From: Deltaproteobacteria bacterium
GTDB taxonomy: Bacteria; Myxococcota_A; Polyangia; HGW-17; SLPX01
Direction: 5' to 3'
DNA: 38,940 nucleotides
Assembly: GCA_011390535.1 (NCBI GenBank)
Contig: JAABSF010000002.1
Span: 1 to 38,940 of the forward strand
Below the pieces are notes generated by a model that did not search any database, was not told the origin of the DNA, and saw only the letters and a list, made by a program, of their open reading frames with translations. Shown one piece after another: positions 16,729 through 23,163 of this stretch. The position numbers and the translations under genes were made by a program. The first letter of the stretch is position 1. The number at the start of each line of letters is the position of its first letter.

Positions 16729-17451
16729 ATGATGGAATGTTTTTTTCAGAACCCGTCTTTAAGGGGTCTTGCTAGGTTGGAAAAACTCCGGCTCAGCGGA
16801 ATACTATGTGTTTTTGTTTTCCTGTCTGTTGGGTTTGTGTCGTGCAAACAACCGGTGCAAGGGCCCCAAGATACTGTGAAAGCTTATGTTTTGGCTATCA
16901 AACAAAATGATACCGACAGGGCTTATTCGTTGCTTTCAGAAGGTTTGCGGGAAAGATGTACCCGCAGACAGTTTAAGCGCAACTTGAAACAAGCAAGGAA
17001 AAAGAACAAGAAAGAGTTAGAAACTCTATTAAACAAACCGAAAAATATTCAACACACCGCTTCGGTGGATCTTGGGTCCGGTGATAAGCTTCTTTTAGAA
17101 AAAGAAGGAGGTGTGTGGCGTGTTGTAAGTGAACCGTTTTCCTTTTATGGACAGAAGACACCTAGAGAGGCTCTGAGATCTTTTGTGAGGGCGTTGGAGC
17201 GGAAGCGGTATGAGGTTCTTCTTAAGTTTGCTCCAAGGCAGTGGCGCAAACAAATGGAAGTAAAGGATATCAAAAGGTTGTATGAAGGAGAGAGAGCAAA
17301 AAAGACTAGAGTTTTGGTAGCTAATTTGAAAAAGAGCTTGGATAATAGAATAGAGATCAGTGGCGACAAAGCTGTGATGTTGTATGGAGATAATCAGCAG
17401 GTCAGGTTTGCCAAAGAAGAGGGTGTCTGGAAAATTGTGGGTTTTGAGTAA
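16729..17451 (+). CDS. Lipoprotein with two tandem NTF2-like (DUF4878-type) repeats
   Basis: 240 residues with a basic, hydrophobic signal segment (about 20-38) and lipobox G-F-V-S before Cys39. The mature part consists of two similar halves. Each begins with a helix of the kind V-K-A-Y-V-L-A-I-K-Q-N-D or L-R-S-F-V-R-A-L-E-R-K-R, continues with a basic helix, and ends with a strand pair K-E-G-G-V-W-R-V-V or K-E-E-G-V-W-K-I-V. This is the shape of cone-like NTF2-fold lipoproteins such as DUF4878. The second half ends the protein exactly after its V-W-K-I-V-G-F-E strand. GGAGAGG lies 10 bases before the ATG. Function is unknown; ligand binding in the periplasm is a family-level guess. Confidence 0.75.
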   Translation: MMECFFQNPSLRGLARLEKLRLSGILCVFVFLSVGFVSCKQPVQGPQDTVKAYVLAIKQNDTDRAYSLLSEGLRERCTRRQFKRNLKQARKKNKKELETLLNKPKNIQHTASVDLGSGDKLLLEKEGGVWRVVSEPFSFYGQKTPREALRSFVRALERKRYEVLLKFAPRQWRKQMEVKDIKRLYEGERAKKTRVLVANLKKSLDNRIEISGDKAVMLYGDNQQVRFAKEEGVWKIVGFE

Positions 17452-17616
17452 CTCTGTTATCAGGGCTTGAAAAATTTTCACGATCTGGGTTTTTGTGCTA
17501 AGTGTTTGTTTTTTCTTATGGTTTAAGAAAAAAAAAGGTTTTAGAGTTTGTGGTTTGGAATAGACATGACAGATGTTTCACAGATCGTTCTAAAAAGTAA
17601 GAGAATGGCAGAGCGA

Positions 17617-17643
17617 CGATCCATTATAGAGATCGGGTTTTTT
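17617..17643 (+). terminator. Weak rho-independent terminator candidate
   Basis: CGATC (17617-17621) pairs with GATCG (17631-17635) across a 9-base loop, followed by GG and six T (17638-17643). The stem is short. It lies 166 bases after the NTF2-like lipoprotein gene. Confidence 0.3.
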
Positions 17644-17703
17644 GTCTATTATATCGGGAGCTTAGAGTAACAGCGGCAAAAAAAACAGCTCTCTGGGCTT
17701 GCC

Positions 17704-17719
17704 TGGTCTATGGATTGCA
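17704..17719 (+). promoter_or_regulatory. Candidate sigma54-type promoter of the 57-residue gene
   Basis: TGGTCTATGGATTGCA has GG and GC spaced by ten bases and a consensus TTGCA -12 block; the -24 block is TGGT rather than TGGC. The predicted start is about 35 bases before the ATG at 17765. Confidence 0.35.
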
Positions 17720-17764
17720 TATAAAATTGAAGTGAGACTTTAATTTTATACTCGGAGAAAGATC

Positions 17765-17938
17765 ATGTTGGATGCATGGATCATCGAACAGATAAAAAAG
17801 GAAGAAGAAGGAACACACGAGCACAGAGATCAACCTCAAGTTCAGATTGATCTTCCAGTGGATTATGAAGAGAGAACCCGAAAGGAAGATCGAGATAAAT
17901 CTGATCGTGGGGTGACCATCGTAGATTATACGGTCTGA
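17765..17938 (+). CDS. Small conserved protein, 57 residues
   Basis: A short frame from ATG 17765 to TGA 17938. The N-terminus M-L-D-A-W-I-I-E-Q-I-K-K-E-E-E is a hydrophobic-then-charged helix; then comes a polar linker with an I-D-L-P-V-D-Y block, and the end is D-R-G-V-T-I-V-D-Y. I recognise this plan (M-L-x-A-W-I-I-E-x-I-K at the start, R-G-V-x-I-x-D near the end) as a tiny protein found widely in Myxococcota, of unknown function. GGAGA lies 6 bases before the ATG, and a good terminator follows, so this is a stand-alone transcription unit. The gene is small enough to be missed by ORF cut-offs. Confidence 0.75.
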   Translation: MLDAWIIEQIKKEEEGTHEHRDQPQVQIDLPVDYEERTRKEDRDKSDRGVTIVDYTV

Positions 17939-17958
17939 TTTTTTTGTTTGAAGCTTCA

Positions 17959-17998
17959 AGCCCGGGCGATTCAATGTAGTCATCCGGGTTATTTTTTT
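17959..17998 (+). terminator. Rho-independent terminator of the 57-residue gene
   Basis: A stem of seven pairs (AGCCCGG-type arm at 17959-17965 with CCGGGTT at 17984-17990, including one G-T pair) encloses an 18-base loop and is followed by seven T at 17992-17998. Confidence 0.55.
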
Positions 17999-18175
17999 GG
18001 TCAAAGCGGGTTTGCCTTTTTAAGCTATGTATTTTTAAAAACGCCTGTGGATGTTATTGTTTTAAAAGCTTGGTAGGGAAGTTATTTATAGGGATCTTGC
18101 AGTTAACAAAGAAGGGTCGAAGTAGATCGGTGTGAATCTGCCGAAGGCTTTTTTGTGTGAGCCTTTATGTTGAGT

Positions 18176-18199
18176 TATTCATAATATGTCTTATGAATA
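18176..18199. promoter_or_regulatory. 9-bp perfect inverted repeat, possible operator
   Basis: TATTCATAA (18176-18184), six bases, TTATGAATA (18191-18199). The 24-base dyad is the size of a dimeric regulator site. No T-run follows, so a terminator is unlikely. Confidence 0.45.
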
Positions 18200-18401
18200 T
18201 TATCTTAAGGCTCGTCTAATAAATGAACAAACTGGAACCGACTGAATAGTCGTTTCGTTGTCGCCGGTGAAACAAACTGCAACAGGATGTAATTTTTTTC
18301 AGCAAGGCGATGGCAGGACCGAGCGCGTCGAACCGCCTGGCCTGCAACGCGTGAGGAGGGCGAATACATTGTCGTATTCAACCGACCAGGAACTAAACAG
18401 G

Positions 18402-18941
18402 GTGAGGAGGATTGGTGTAAGATCCCCAAGGTTTTTTATAAAGAAGGCCGTGGTGATGGTGCTATTTATTGTTTTGTTTTCTTCTGGTTGCAATAACCGC
18501 CATAAGATGGCTCGTAGAGGTGGCTCCAGCAATGTAGTCAATAATGGGAAAGAGAAAGTTTCATTAAAAGATGCTGAGTCTTTTGAAGGGCCTATCAAAG
18601 ATCCTTTAAAAAAGTATCCAGGTTTATTTCAACGTTATAAAGGTTACTCAATTGTTGTATCCGCCGATCTGAATGGTGTTTGGATAAACGGAAACCTAAT
18701 TGGGAGGCTGATCAAGGGTAGGATTCCGCCCATGGGGCCGTCTGAAGAGATTTCAAGGTTTGCGATTCCTGTTTTAAAAAGACGTTTTGTAAAAGTACTT
18801 GGTTCTGTCCCCATGAGCGAATGGAACCTTTTATTGGTTGTATCTCTCGATGTAGAAATGGATGTAATACAGCGAGTTTTGCAAGCCGCAGGCCTGGCCG
18901 GCATAAATAAATATAAGCTGGAAAGAGTGTTGGAGAGGTAA
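18402..18941 (+). CDS. Lipoprotein with ExbD/TolR-like C-terminal region
   Basis: 179 residues from GTG 18402, chosen because AGGAA lies 9 bases upstream and this start gives a classic lipoprotein signal: basic n-region, hydrophobic core, and lipobox L-F-S-S-G before Cys30. The frame is open back to about 18258 but the extra residues have no signal-like character. The C-terminal half has the plan of the ExbD/TolR periplasmic domain: V-V-S-A-D-L-N-G-V-W-I-N-G then a helix and V-V-S-L-D-V-E-M-D-V-I-Q-R-V-L-Q-A-A-G-L-A-G-I-(N). True ExbD proteins have a membrane helix with a charged Asp rather than a lipid anchor, so this would be a lipid-anchored relative. The next gene starts 10 bases later. 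Confidence 0.65.
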   Translation: MRRIGVRSPRFFIKKAVVMVLFIVLFSSGCNNRHKMARRGGSSNVVNNGKEKVSLKDAESFEGPIKDPLKKYPGLFQRYKGYSIVVSADLNGVWINGNLIGRLIKGRIPPMGPSEEISRFAIPVLKRRFVKVLGSVPMSEWNLLLVVSLDVEMDVIQRVLQAAGLAGINKYKLERVLER

Positions 18942-18951
18942 ACTTCGCTCC

Positions 18952-19440
18952 ATGAAAGCAAAACAGCAATATCGGCTCGAAGCTTTGCTTAATGTGCGGG
19001 AGAGAGCACTGGAAGACGCTAGAAGAGCATTGTCGTGCGCCACGGATGAAGTTTTTGCTGCTAAAAAAGCGGTGGATCGTTTCCGAGACGAGAAGAAGAA
19101 AAAAAAAGAAGAAATTGTAGAGATGTCTCGTCATCTTGAATTTTCATGCTTGCGCGCACAAGACCTTTTGTTACGGGCATCTACATTGGAAGCTTTAAAA
19201 AAAGATCTATTATGTTTGGAGAAAGAGCTGAACAGAGCGTTGAAAATACATCAAGAAACTCAAAATAAAGAAGCGAAGGCCGCTGCTTTGGTGCGAGAGG
19301 CCCAGGGCGAACTTAAAGTTCTCCAAAAACACAAAGAGAAATGGGAACACGAAAAGAAAAAGTCCGAGGAAAAGCGAGCTGAAGAGATTATGGAAGAGGC
19401 AGCGTTGACTTCATCTTGGCGCAAGGAGTTTGAACAGTAA
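18952..19440 (+). CDS. FliJ/YscO-like coiled-coil protein
   Basis: 162 residues, all helical. The opening Y-R-L-E-A-L-L-N-V-R-E-R-A-L-E-D-A-R-R-A-L matches the N-terminal signature of FliJ, the small coiled-coil stalk of type III export ATPases (first helix with L-x-x-L-L-x-x-R and then E-x-A-x-x). Length and heptad pattern fit FliJ/YscO. No flagellar or type III secretion gene is nearby, so either it serves a distant system or this is a generic coiled coil that resembles FliJ. It starts 10 bases after the lipoprotein gene and is probably co-transcribed. Confidence 0.6.
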   Translation: MKAKQQYRLEALLNVRERALEDARRALSCATDEVFAAKKAVDRFRDEKKKKKEEIVEMSRHLEFSCLRAQDLLLRASTLEALKKDLLCLEKELNRALKIHQETQNKEAKAAALVREAQGELKVLQKHKEKWEHEKKKSEEKRAEEIMEEAALTSSWRKEFEQ

Positions 19441-19554
19441 AACTAGCAGCAAACACCGCTCAAATGCGTTGGTTTACACGATCCCACAAAGTGTCGATGT
19501 CGATCGAACAGGCCGTCGTCTTCCGGCGACAGTCGTTGACAGGAACAGCAACTT

Positions 19555-19698
19555 ATGAAACGTAAAAACCCCATGTGTTTTCAGGTTAGTCGTTTGATTA
19601 AGAGTTATGTGATTCAGGACAGAATCACCAGTGAAAGTTTGGGGCTGGTTGGGTTGTTGGCATTTCTCCTTGGGGTATGGTCTGACTCATGTATTTGA
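19555..19698 (+). CDS. Possible 47-residue membrane microprotein overlapping the symporter gene
   Basis: ATG 19555 to TGA 19698, overlapping the start of the symporter gene (19689) by ten bases. The product begins M-K-R-K-N, has a hydrophobic segment L-G-L-V-G-L-L-A-F-L-L-G-V-W near its end, and lacks known motifs. No strong Shine-Dalgarno is seen. It might be a leader peptide coupled to the symporter, or chance. Confidence 0.25.
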   Translation: MKRKNPMCFQVSRLIKSYVIQDRITSESLGLVGLLAFLLGVWSDSCI

Positions 19699-21407
19699 CC
19701 TCCTTTGATTGGACCGTCATTTTCGGTTATGGGGTTCTTGTTGTTGTTATTGGAGTCTTTCTTGCCCGAAGAGCCGGTAAAAACACAGAGCAATTTTTTT
19801 TAGGAGGACGATCCCTTCCTTGGTGGCTGCTTGGGACATCTATGGTGGCGACGACTTTTGCTGCAGACACCCCTTTGGCGATAACAGAAATAGTTCGCAC
19901 TGAAGGTGTCTGGGGAAACTGGTTCTGGTGGACGTGGGCGGTTGGGCACACCCTAGCTGTTTTCCTGTTTTCAAGGCTTTGGCGTCGGGCAGAGGTATTA
20001 ACTGATGCAGAGTTGATCGAGCTCCGATATTCCGGGAAAGCGGCTGCTGCACTTAGAGGTACCAAGGCCGGTCTTATGGCGCTGGTTTTTAATCTCTTGA
20101 TTTTGGGGTGGGTGACCAGGGCAATGGTGACCATTTTAAGGGAGACCATGAACATCCCGGAGGTTTGGGCACTTGTCGCCTGTGGTCTGCTGGCTGTGTT
20201 CTATGCTACGATGGCAGGTTTTTGGGGAGTTGTGATAACAGACTTGATTCAATTTGTGCTGGCGATGATAGGATCCATTTCTTTTGCTGTTTTTGCTGCG
20301 TGGAAGCTGGGTGGGTTGGATTCCTTGTTGGAAAAAGCGGAGTCCGCAAAACCAGGTGTCACAGACCTTGTACCGCAGTTGATGATAGGAGAACCCCAAA
20401 CAACGAAATTTCTCATTTTGATTTTTATAGGATGGTGGGCGACACACAACGCTGATGCCGGGGGGTACATGATGCAACGGCTCAGCTCGGCCAAAGATGA
20501 ACGACATGCGCTGGGTGGGGCAATGTGGTTTGCCGTATCCCATTATGCTTTAAGAGCCTGGCCCTGGATTTTGGTCGCCCTTGCATCTCTGTCTTTTCTT
20601 CCCCTGGATGGGTTTGCTGAACACAAGGCGGCTTATCCTCGTTTGATTGGGATGGTTCTTCCGGTCGGCCTGAGAGGTCTTATGGTGGCCTGCTTGCTGG
20701 CCGCCTTTATGTCTACTGTTGATACTCATTTGAACTGGGGGGCTTCTTATATAGTATCGGATCTTTATAAACGGTTTTTGAAAAAGGATGGCGATGAGAG
20801 ACACTATGTTTTTATCGCCAGAGTAGCTTCGGTTTTTTTAGGCGTAGCGGCGTCTTTTGTTTCTTTGGGAATTGAATCAATCAAAGGGTCTTGGGCACTT
20901 TTATATAGCATGGGCGCCGGATTGGGGCCTTTTCTAATACTCAGATGGTTTTGGTGGAGGATCAACGCATGGACTGAACTGTCGGCGCTTTTTGTATCTG
21001 TTTTTACGGGAGCATTGCTTGCAATGTTAGGGGTGGATTATGAATATCGCCTATTGATAGTTGTAGCGTCGAGTTTGCTGGGCGCATCAATAGTGACATT
21101 TCTAACAAAGCCGGTGGAGCTTTCAAAGCTGGAGAGCTTTTACAAAAAAGTTGTCCCCGGGGGTTTTTGGGGGCCGATTCGAAAGACAATGGAGAGGAAA
21201 CCTGTGCTTGAGCCCATTATGCGAAAAAGCATCGGTGTGGATCTATCCTTGGGCATTATGCTGATATATGGTGCCACTCTGGGGGTGGGAAAACTTCTCT
21301 TTCAAGAGTTGCTTCAAGGTGCATTGTTGTTCTCTATCTGTTTTGTTTCCGGTTCGGTGTTATGGTTTCGGTACAGCGGCAAAAAGTTTTTTCGGCAGGA
21401 TATATGA
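19689..21407 (+). CDS. Sodium/solute symporter (SSS family)
   Basis: 572 residues with about thirteen membrane helices. It opens with W-T-V-I-F-G-Y-G and contains the SSS signatures F-F-L-G-G-R-S-L-P-W-W, M-V-A-T-T-F-A-A-D-T-P and, in the middle, the long family helix region G-L-M-V-A-C-L-L-A-A-F-M-S-T-V-D-T-H-L-N-W (the S-T-x-D-x-x-L pattern of sodium coordination). The substrate (proline, sugar, pantothenate, carboxylate) cannot be told from the sequence. It stops in ATGA, which is also the start of the metallo-beta-lactamase-fold lipoprotein gene, so the two are translationally coupled. Confidence 0.92.
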   Translation: MYLTSFDWTVIFGYGVLVVVIGVFLARRAGKNTEQFFLGGRSLPWWLLGTSMVATTFAADTPLAITEIVRTEGVWGNWFWWTWAVGHTLAVFLFSRLWRRAEVLTDAELIELRYSGKAAAALRGTKAGLMALVFNLLILGWVTRAMVTILRETMNIPEVWALVACGLLAVFYATMAGFWGVVITDLIQFVLAMIGSISFAVFAAWKLGGLDSLLEKAESAKPGVTDLVPQLMIGEPQTTKFLILIFIGWWATHNADAGGYMMQRLSSAKDERHALGGAMWFAVSHYALRAWPWILVALASLSFLPLDGFAEHKAAYPRLIGMVLPVGLRGLMVACLLAAFMSTVDTHLNWGASYIVSDLYKRFLKKDGDERHYVFIARVASVFLGVAASFVSLGIESIKGSWALLYSMGAGLGPFLILRWFWWRINAWTELSALFVSVFTGALLAMLGVDYEYRLLIVVASSLLGASIVTFLTKPVELSKLESFYKKVVPGGFWGPIRKTMERKPVLEPIMRKSIGVDLSLGIMLIYGATLGVGKLLFQELLQGALLFSICFVSGSVLWFRYSGKKFFRQDI

Positions 21408-22603
21408 TGAATAAATTCCAATTTCTTTTTCTGTTATTTTTTTTGGCGGCTTGTTCGGATACCGGCGGTGAGACGTTGGATGCATCATTAGATGGAGGGG
21501 TTGATCCTGATGGAACACTCCCCCTGGATGCTTCAGACGACGCTACGACTCAACTTGATTCCCAAACACCTGATGCGGAAGTTCCTGAGCTTAATGTGAT
21601 TTTTTTTGATGTAGGCCAGGGAGATTCTACTTTGCTCCAATCATCAAGAAACAGGGCGGCGCTGATAGACACCGGAAGGACAGTGGAGAATGCCGGCAAG
21701 GTGGGCGATGTTTTGTGGCCTTCTTCTTTCTATTATACCGTTTTGGTGACTTCGCATTTTGATGCCGATCACATGGGGTCAGCCTCGAGAATTGTATGTG
21801 GATATGATGGAGCCCCGGGGGTTGCTGGAGTGGATGACAATGGAGATGGTTATACAGACTCACGGGTTTTGCAGGGCGAATACGGTTTTCCAGGGAGCGA
21901 TGATTTTGTTTTTTCTACAGTCTGGGATAGAGGTGATTATGATTTGCCGGACACAACCCTTATGGAAGAATATCTGGCGGCTTTTTACGGTGTACGTTAT
22001 ACCCCTGAGACGGGTGAGTTTTTGAATTTGGGTATGGATGATCTCAAGATCGAGGTTGTTACAGTAAATGGTGAAATACTTGGAGGGGATTTTTTCGAGC
22101 CGGAGGATGAAAACGGTCGCTCCCTTTCTGTGCTGGTTTCCTTTGGTGATTTTCATCTCTTGATTGCTGGTGACTTACCCACAGAAGGCGAAAATATACT
22201 AGCCCAAACTCTTTTCGACAGAGGTGTTGCTCTCAATGTTCTTCGTGCCGGACACCATGGTTCCGATACGTCCACCGGTGAGCTTATTCTTGATTACCTT
22301 CAGCCTGAGGTTGTGGTGATTTCCGTCGGGGACAGCCAGAGTTGTGGCCCGGGGTTCAATGCATATGGGCATCCTTCTCAAGATGTTTTAGATCGCCTGG
22401 CGGCAGGATCCGTGGAAATGGTTTTTCAAACACAACAAGGAGGTGCACGCCCGGCGACAGGGGTATGTACACCAGCGACAGGTGAAACGTATCCCCGCAA
22501 TTATTACAATCTTGATGTAGTATTCGCTTCAGATGATATCTTTCTATCTACTCAAGGAAGTGGTTACACAATAGAAGCGGCAGGAGTCACTTACAGTTTT
22601 TAG
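21404..22603 (+). CDS. Metallo-beta-lactamase-fold lipoprotein, ComEC-C-terminal type
   Basis: 399 residues starting at the ATG inside the symporter's ATGA overlap (start 21404 or 21407). The signal peptide ends in L-A-A before Cys17, followed by a long acidic Asp/Thr linker. From residue 62 the protein is a hydrolase of the ComEC/competence metallo-beta-lactamase subgroup: F-F-D-V-G-Q-G-D-S-T-L, the metal motif H-F-D-A-D-H (118-123), I-A-G-D-L-P and G-H-H-G-S-D. An EF-hand-like loop D-D-N-G-D-G-Y-T-D occurs shortly after. Such domains hydrolyse phosphodiester or ester bonds; in ComEC the domain is thought to degrade the non-transported DNA strand. Being lipid-anchored, this one acts outside the cytoplasm. 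The substrate is not known. Confidence 0.88.
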   Translation: MMNKFQFLFLLFFLAACSDTGGETLDASLDGGVDPDGTLPLDASDDATTQLDSQTPDAEVPELNVIFFDVGQGDSTLLQSSRNRAALIDTGRTVENAGKVGDVLWPSSFYYTVLVTSHFDADHMGSASRIVCGYDGAPGVAGVDDNGDGYTDSRVLQGEYGFPGSDDFVFSTVWDRGDYDLPDTTLMEEYLAAFYGVRYTPETGEFLNLGMDDLKIEVVTVNGEILGGDFFEPEDENGRSLSVLVSFGDFHLLIAGDLPTEGENILAQTLFDRGVALNVLRAGHHGSDTSTGELILDYLQPEVVVISVGDSQSCGPGFNAYGHPSQDVLDRLAAGSVEMVFQTQQGGARPATGVCTPATGETYPRNYYNLDVVFASDDIFLSTQGSGYTIEAAGVTYSF

Positions 22604-22612
22604 GAGTGACTC
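22584..22612. terminator. Hairpin between convergent genes
   Basis: GAGTCAC (22584-22590) pairs with GTGACTC (22606-22612) across 15 bases, and a second small dyad GTGAC-GTCAC follows. There is no T-run on either side, so it is at best a bidirectional pause or rho-assisted terminator. Confidence 0.3.
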
Positions 22613-22613
22613 G

Positions 22614-23162
22614 TCACCCTCCCAGGTAAAGGCCGCAGTTAGGGCATTCCCCTTCTTTCAGCGGCTCTTTAGACCCGCAGGCCGGACAGGCGGGCTCTTC
22701 TCCATCGTCGTCATCATATTCTTCGCCGGATTCTTCATCGTCGCCATGGTTCATTTCTTCTTCTGTCGGTTCTGCTTCACTGTCATTCATAAACTGCAGT
22801 CCGTCTTTTTCCAGCAGATCCTTCCATTCGTCGTTCAAAAGCCCAATTGCTCTTTCTAAATCCTCTTCCGCCACTAATACGTCTAGAACCATCGCGACAC
22901 CTGAGCGGGGGTCTACGTCTTCGGCTGGAATTATTACGGCGGGGATTTGTATACTCAGCAATGTATCTACGATTTCTTTGCAGGCCGACACGCTACCTCG
23001 AACTATCGCTGCAAGTTCTTTGTCTTTAAGAAAATCAACCGCTCTTTCCGGTGTAATTGGCTCCGGCACATCCTCGATATTCGAAACCAGGCCCACATTA
23101 CAGCTCCCACAGACTTCAAACCCTTCTTCAAATTCAGCACGACATTTTGGACAAAATGGCAA
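22614..23162 (-). CDS. Zinc-ribbon protein with DUF2007-like domain
   Basis: 182 residues. The start is a TTG at 23162 with GGAGG seven bases before it; the longer frame reaching 23240 would overlap the upstream gene by 77 bases. The N-terminal C-P-K-C and C-G-S-C pairs form a first zinc ribbon, and C-P-A-C and C-P-N-C at the C-terminus a second one. Between them lies a domain reminiscent of DUF2007 (signal-transducing PII-like fold; V-D-T-L-L-S-I-Q-I-P-A and L-D-V-L-V-A-E-E-D-L-E-R-A), then an acidic linker. Zinc binding is inferred from the cysteines. It begins one base after the stop of the glycosyltransferase-NAGPA gene and is surely in its operon. Confidence 0.85.
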   Translation of the reverse strand: MPFCPKCRAEFEEGFEVCGSCNVGLVSNIEDVPEPITPERAVDFLKDKELAAIVRGSVSACKEIVDTLLSIQIPAVIIPAEDVDPRSGVAMVLDVLVAEEDLERAIGLLNDEWKDLLEKDGLQFMNDSEAEPTEEEMNHGDDEESGEEYDDDDGEEPACPACGSKEPLKEGECPNCGLYLGG

Positions 23163-23163
23163 T

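Larger units (their letters stand above)
17452..17764. other. 313-base intergenic region
   Basis: AT-rich with poly-A and poly-T runs. It contains a weak terminator-like hairpin at 17617-17643 and a sigma54-like element at 17704-17719. No coding sequence was found. Confidence 0.5.
17939..18401. other. 463-base intergenic region with an AT-rich and a GC-rich half
   Basis: The first half holds the terminator above, a small GCC-GAA-GGC hairpin followed by six T (about 18140-18156) and a 9-bp inverted repeat at 18176-18199. From about 18240 to 18400 the base composition becomes visibly more GC-rich than its surroundings. Several frames are open there but none is preceded by a ribosome binding site. 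Confidence 0.5.

Noticed and set aside
18258..18401. N-terminal extension of the ExbD-like lipoprotein by 48 residues
   Set aside because: It would bury the lipoprotein signal peptide; GTG 18402 has AGGAA at proper spacing.
18240..18430. Suspected diversity-generating or retroelement template repeat
   Set aside because: No second copy of the sequence was found in the window and there is no reverse transcriptase gene.
19464..19565. 33-residue frame upstream of the symporter
   Set aside because: No ribosome site and no recognisable feature.
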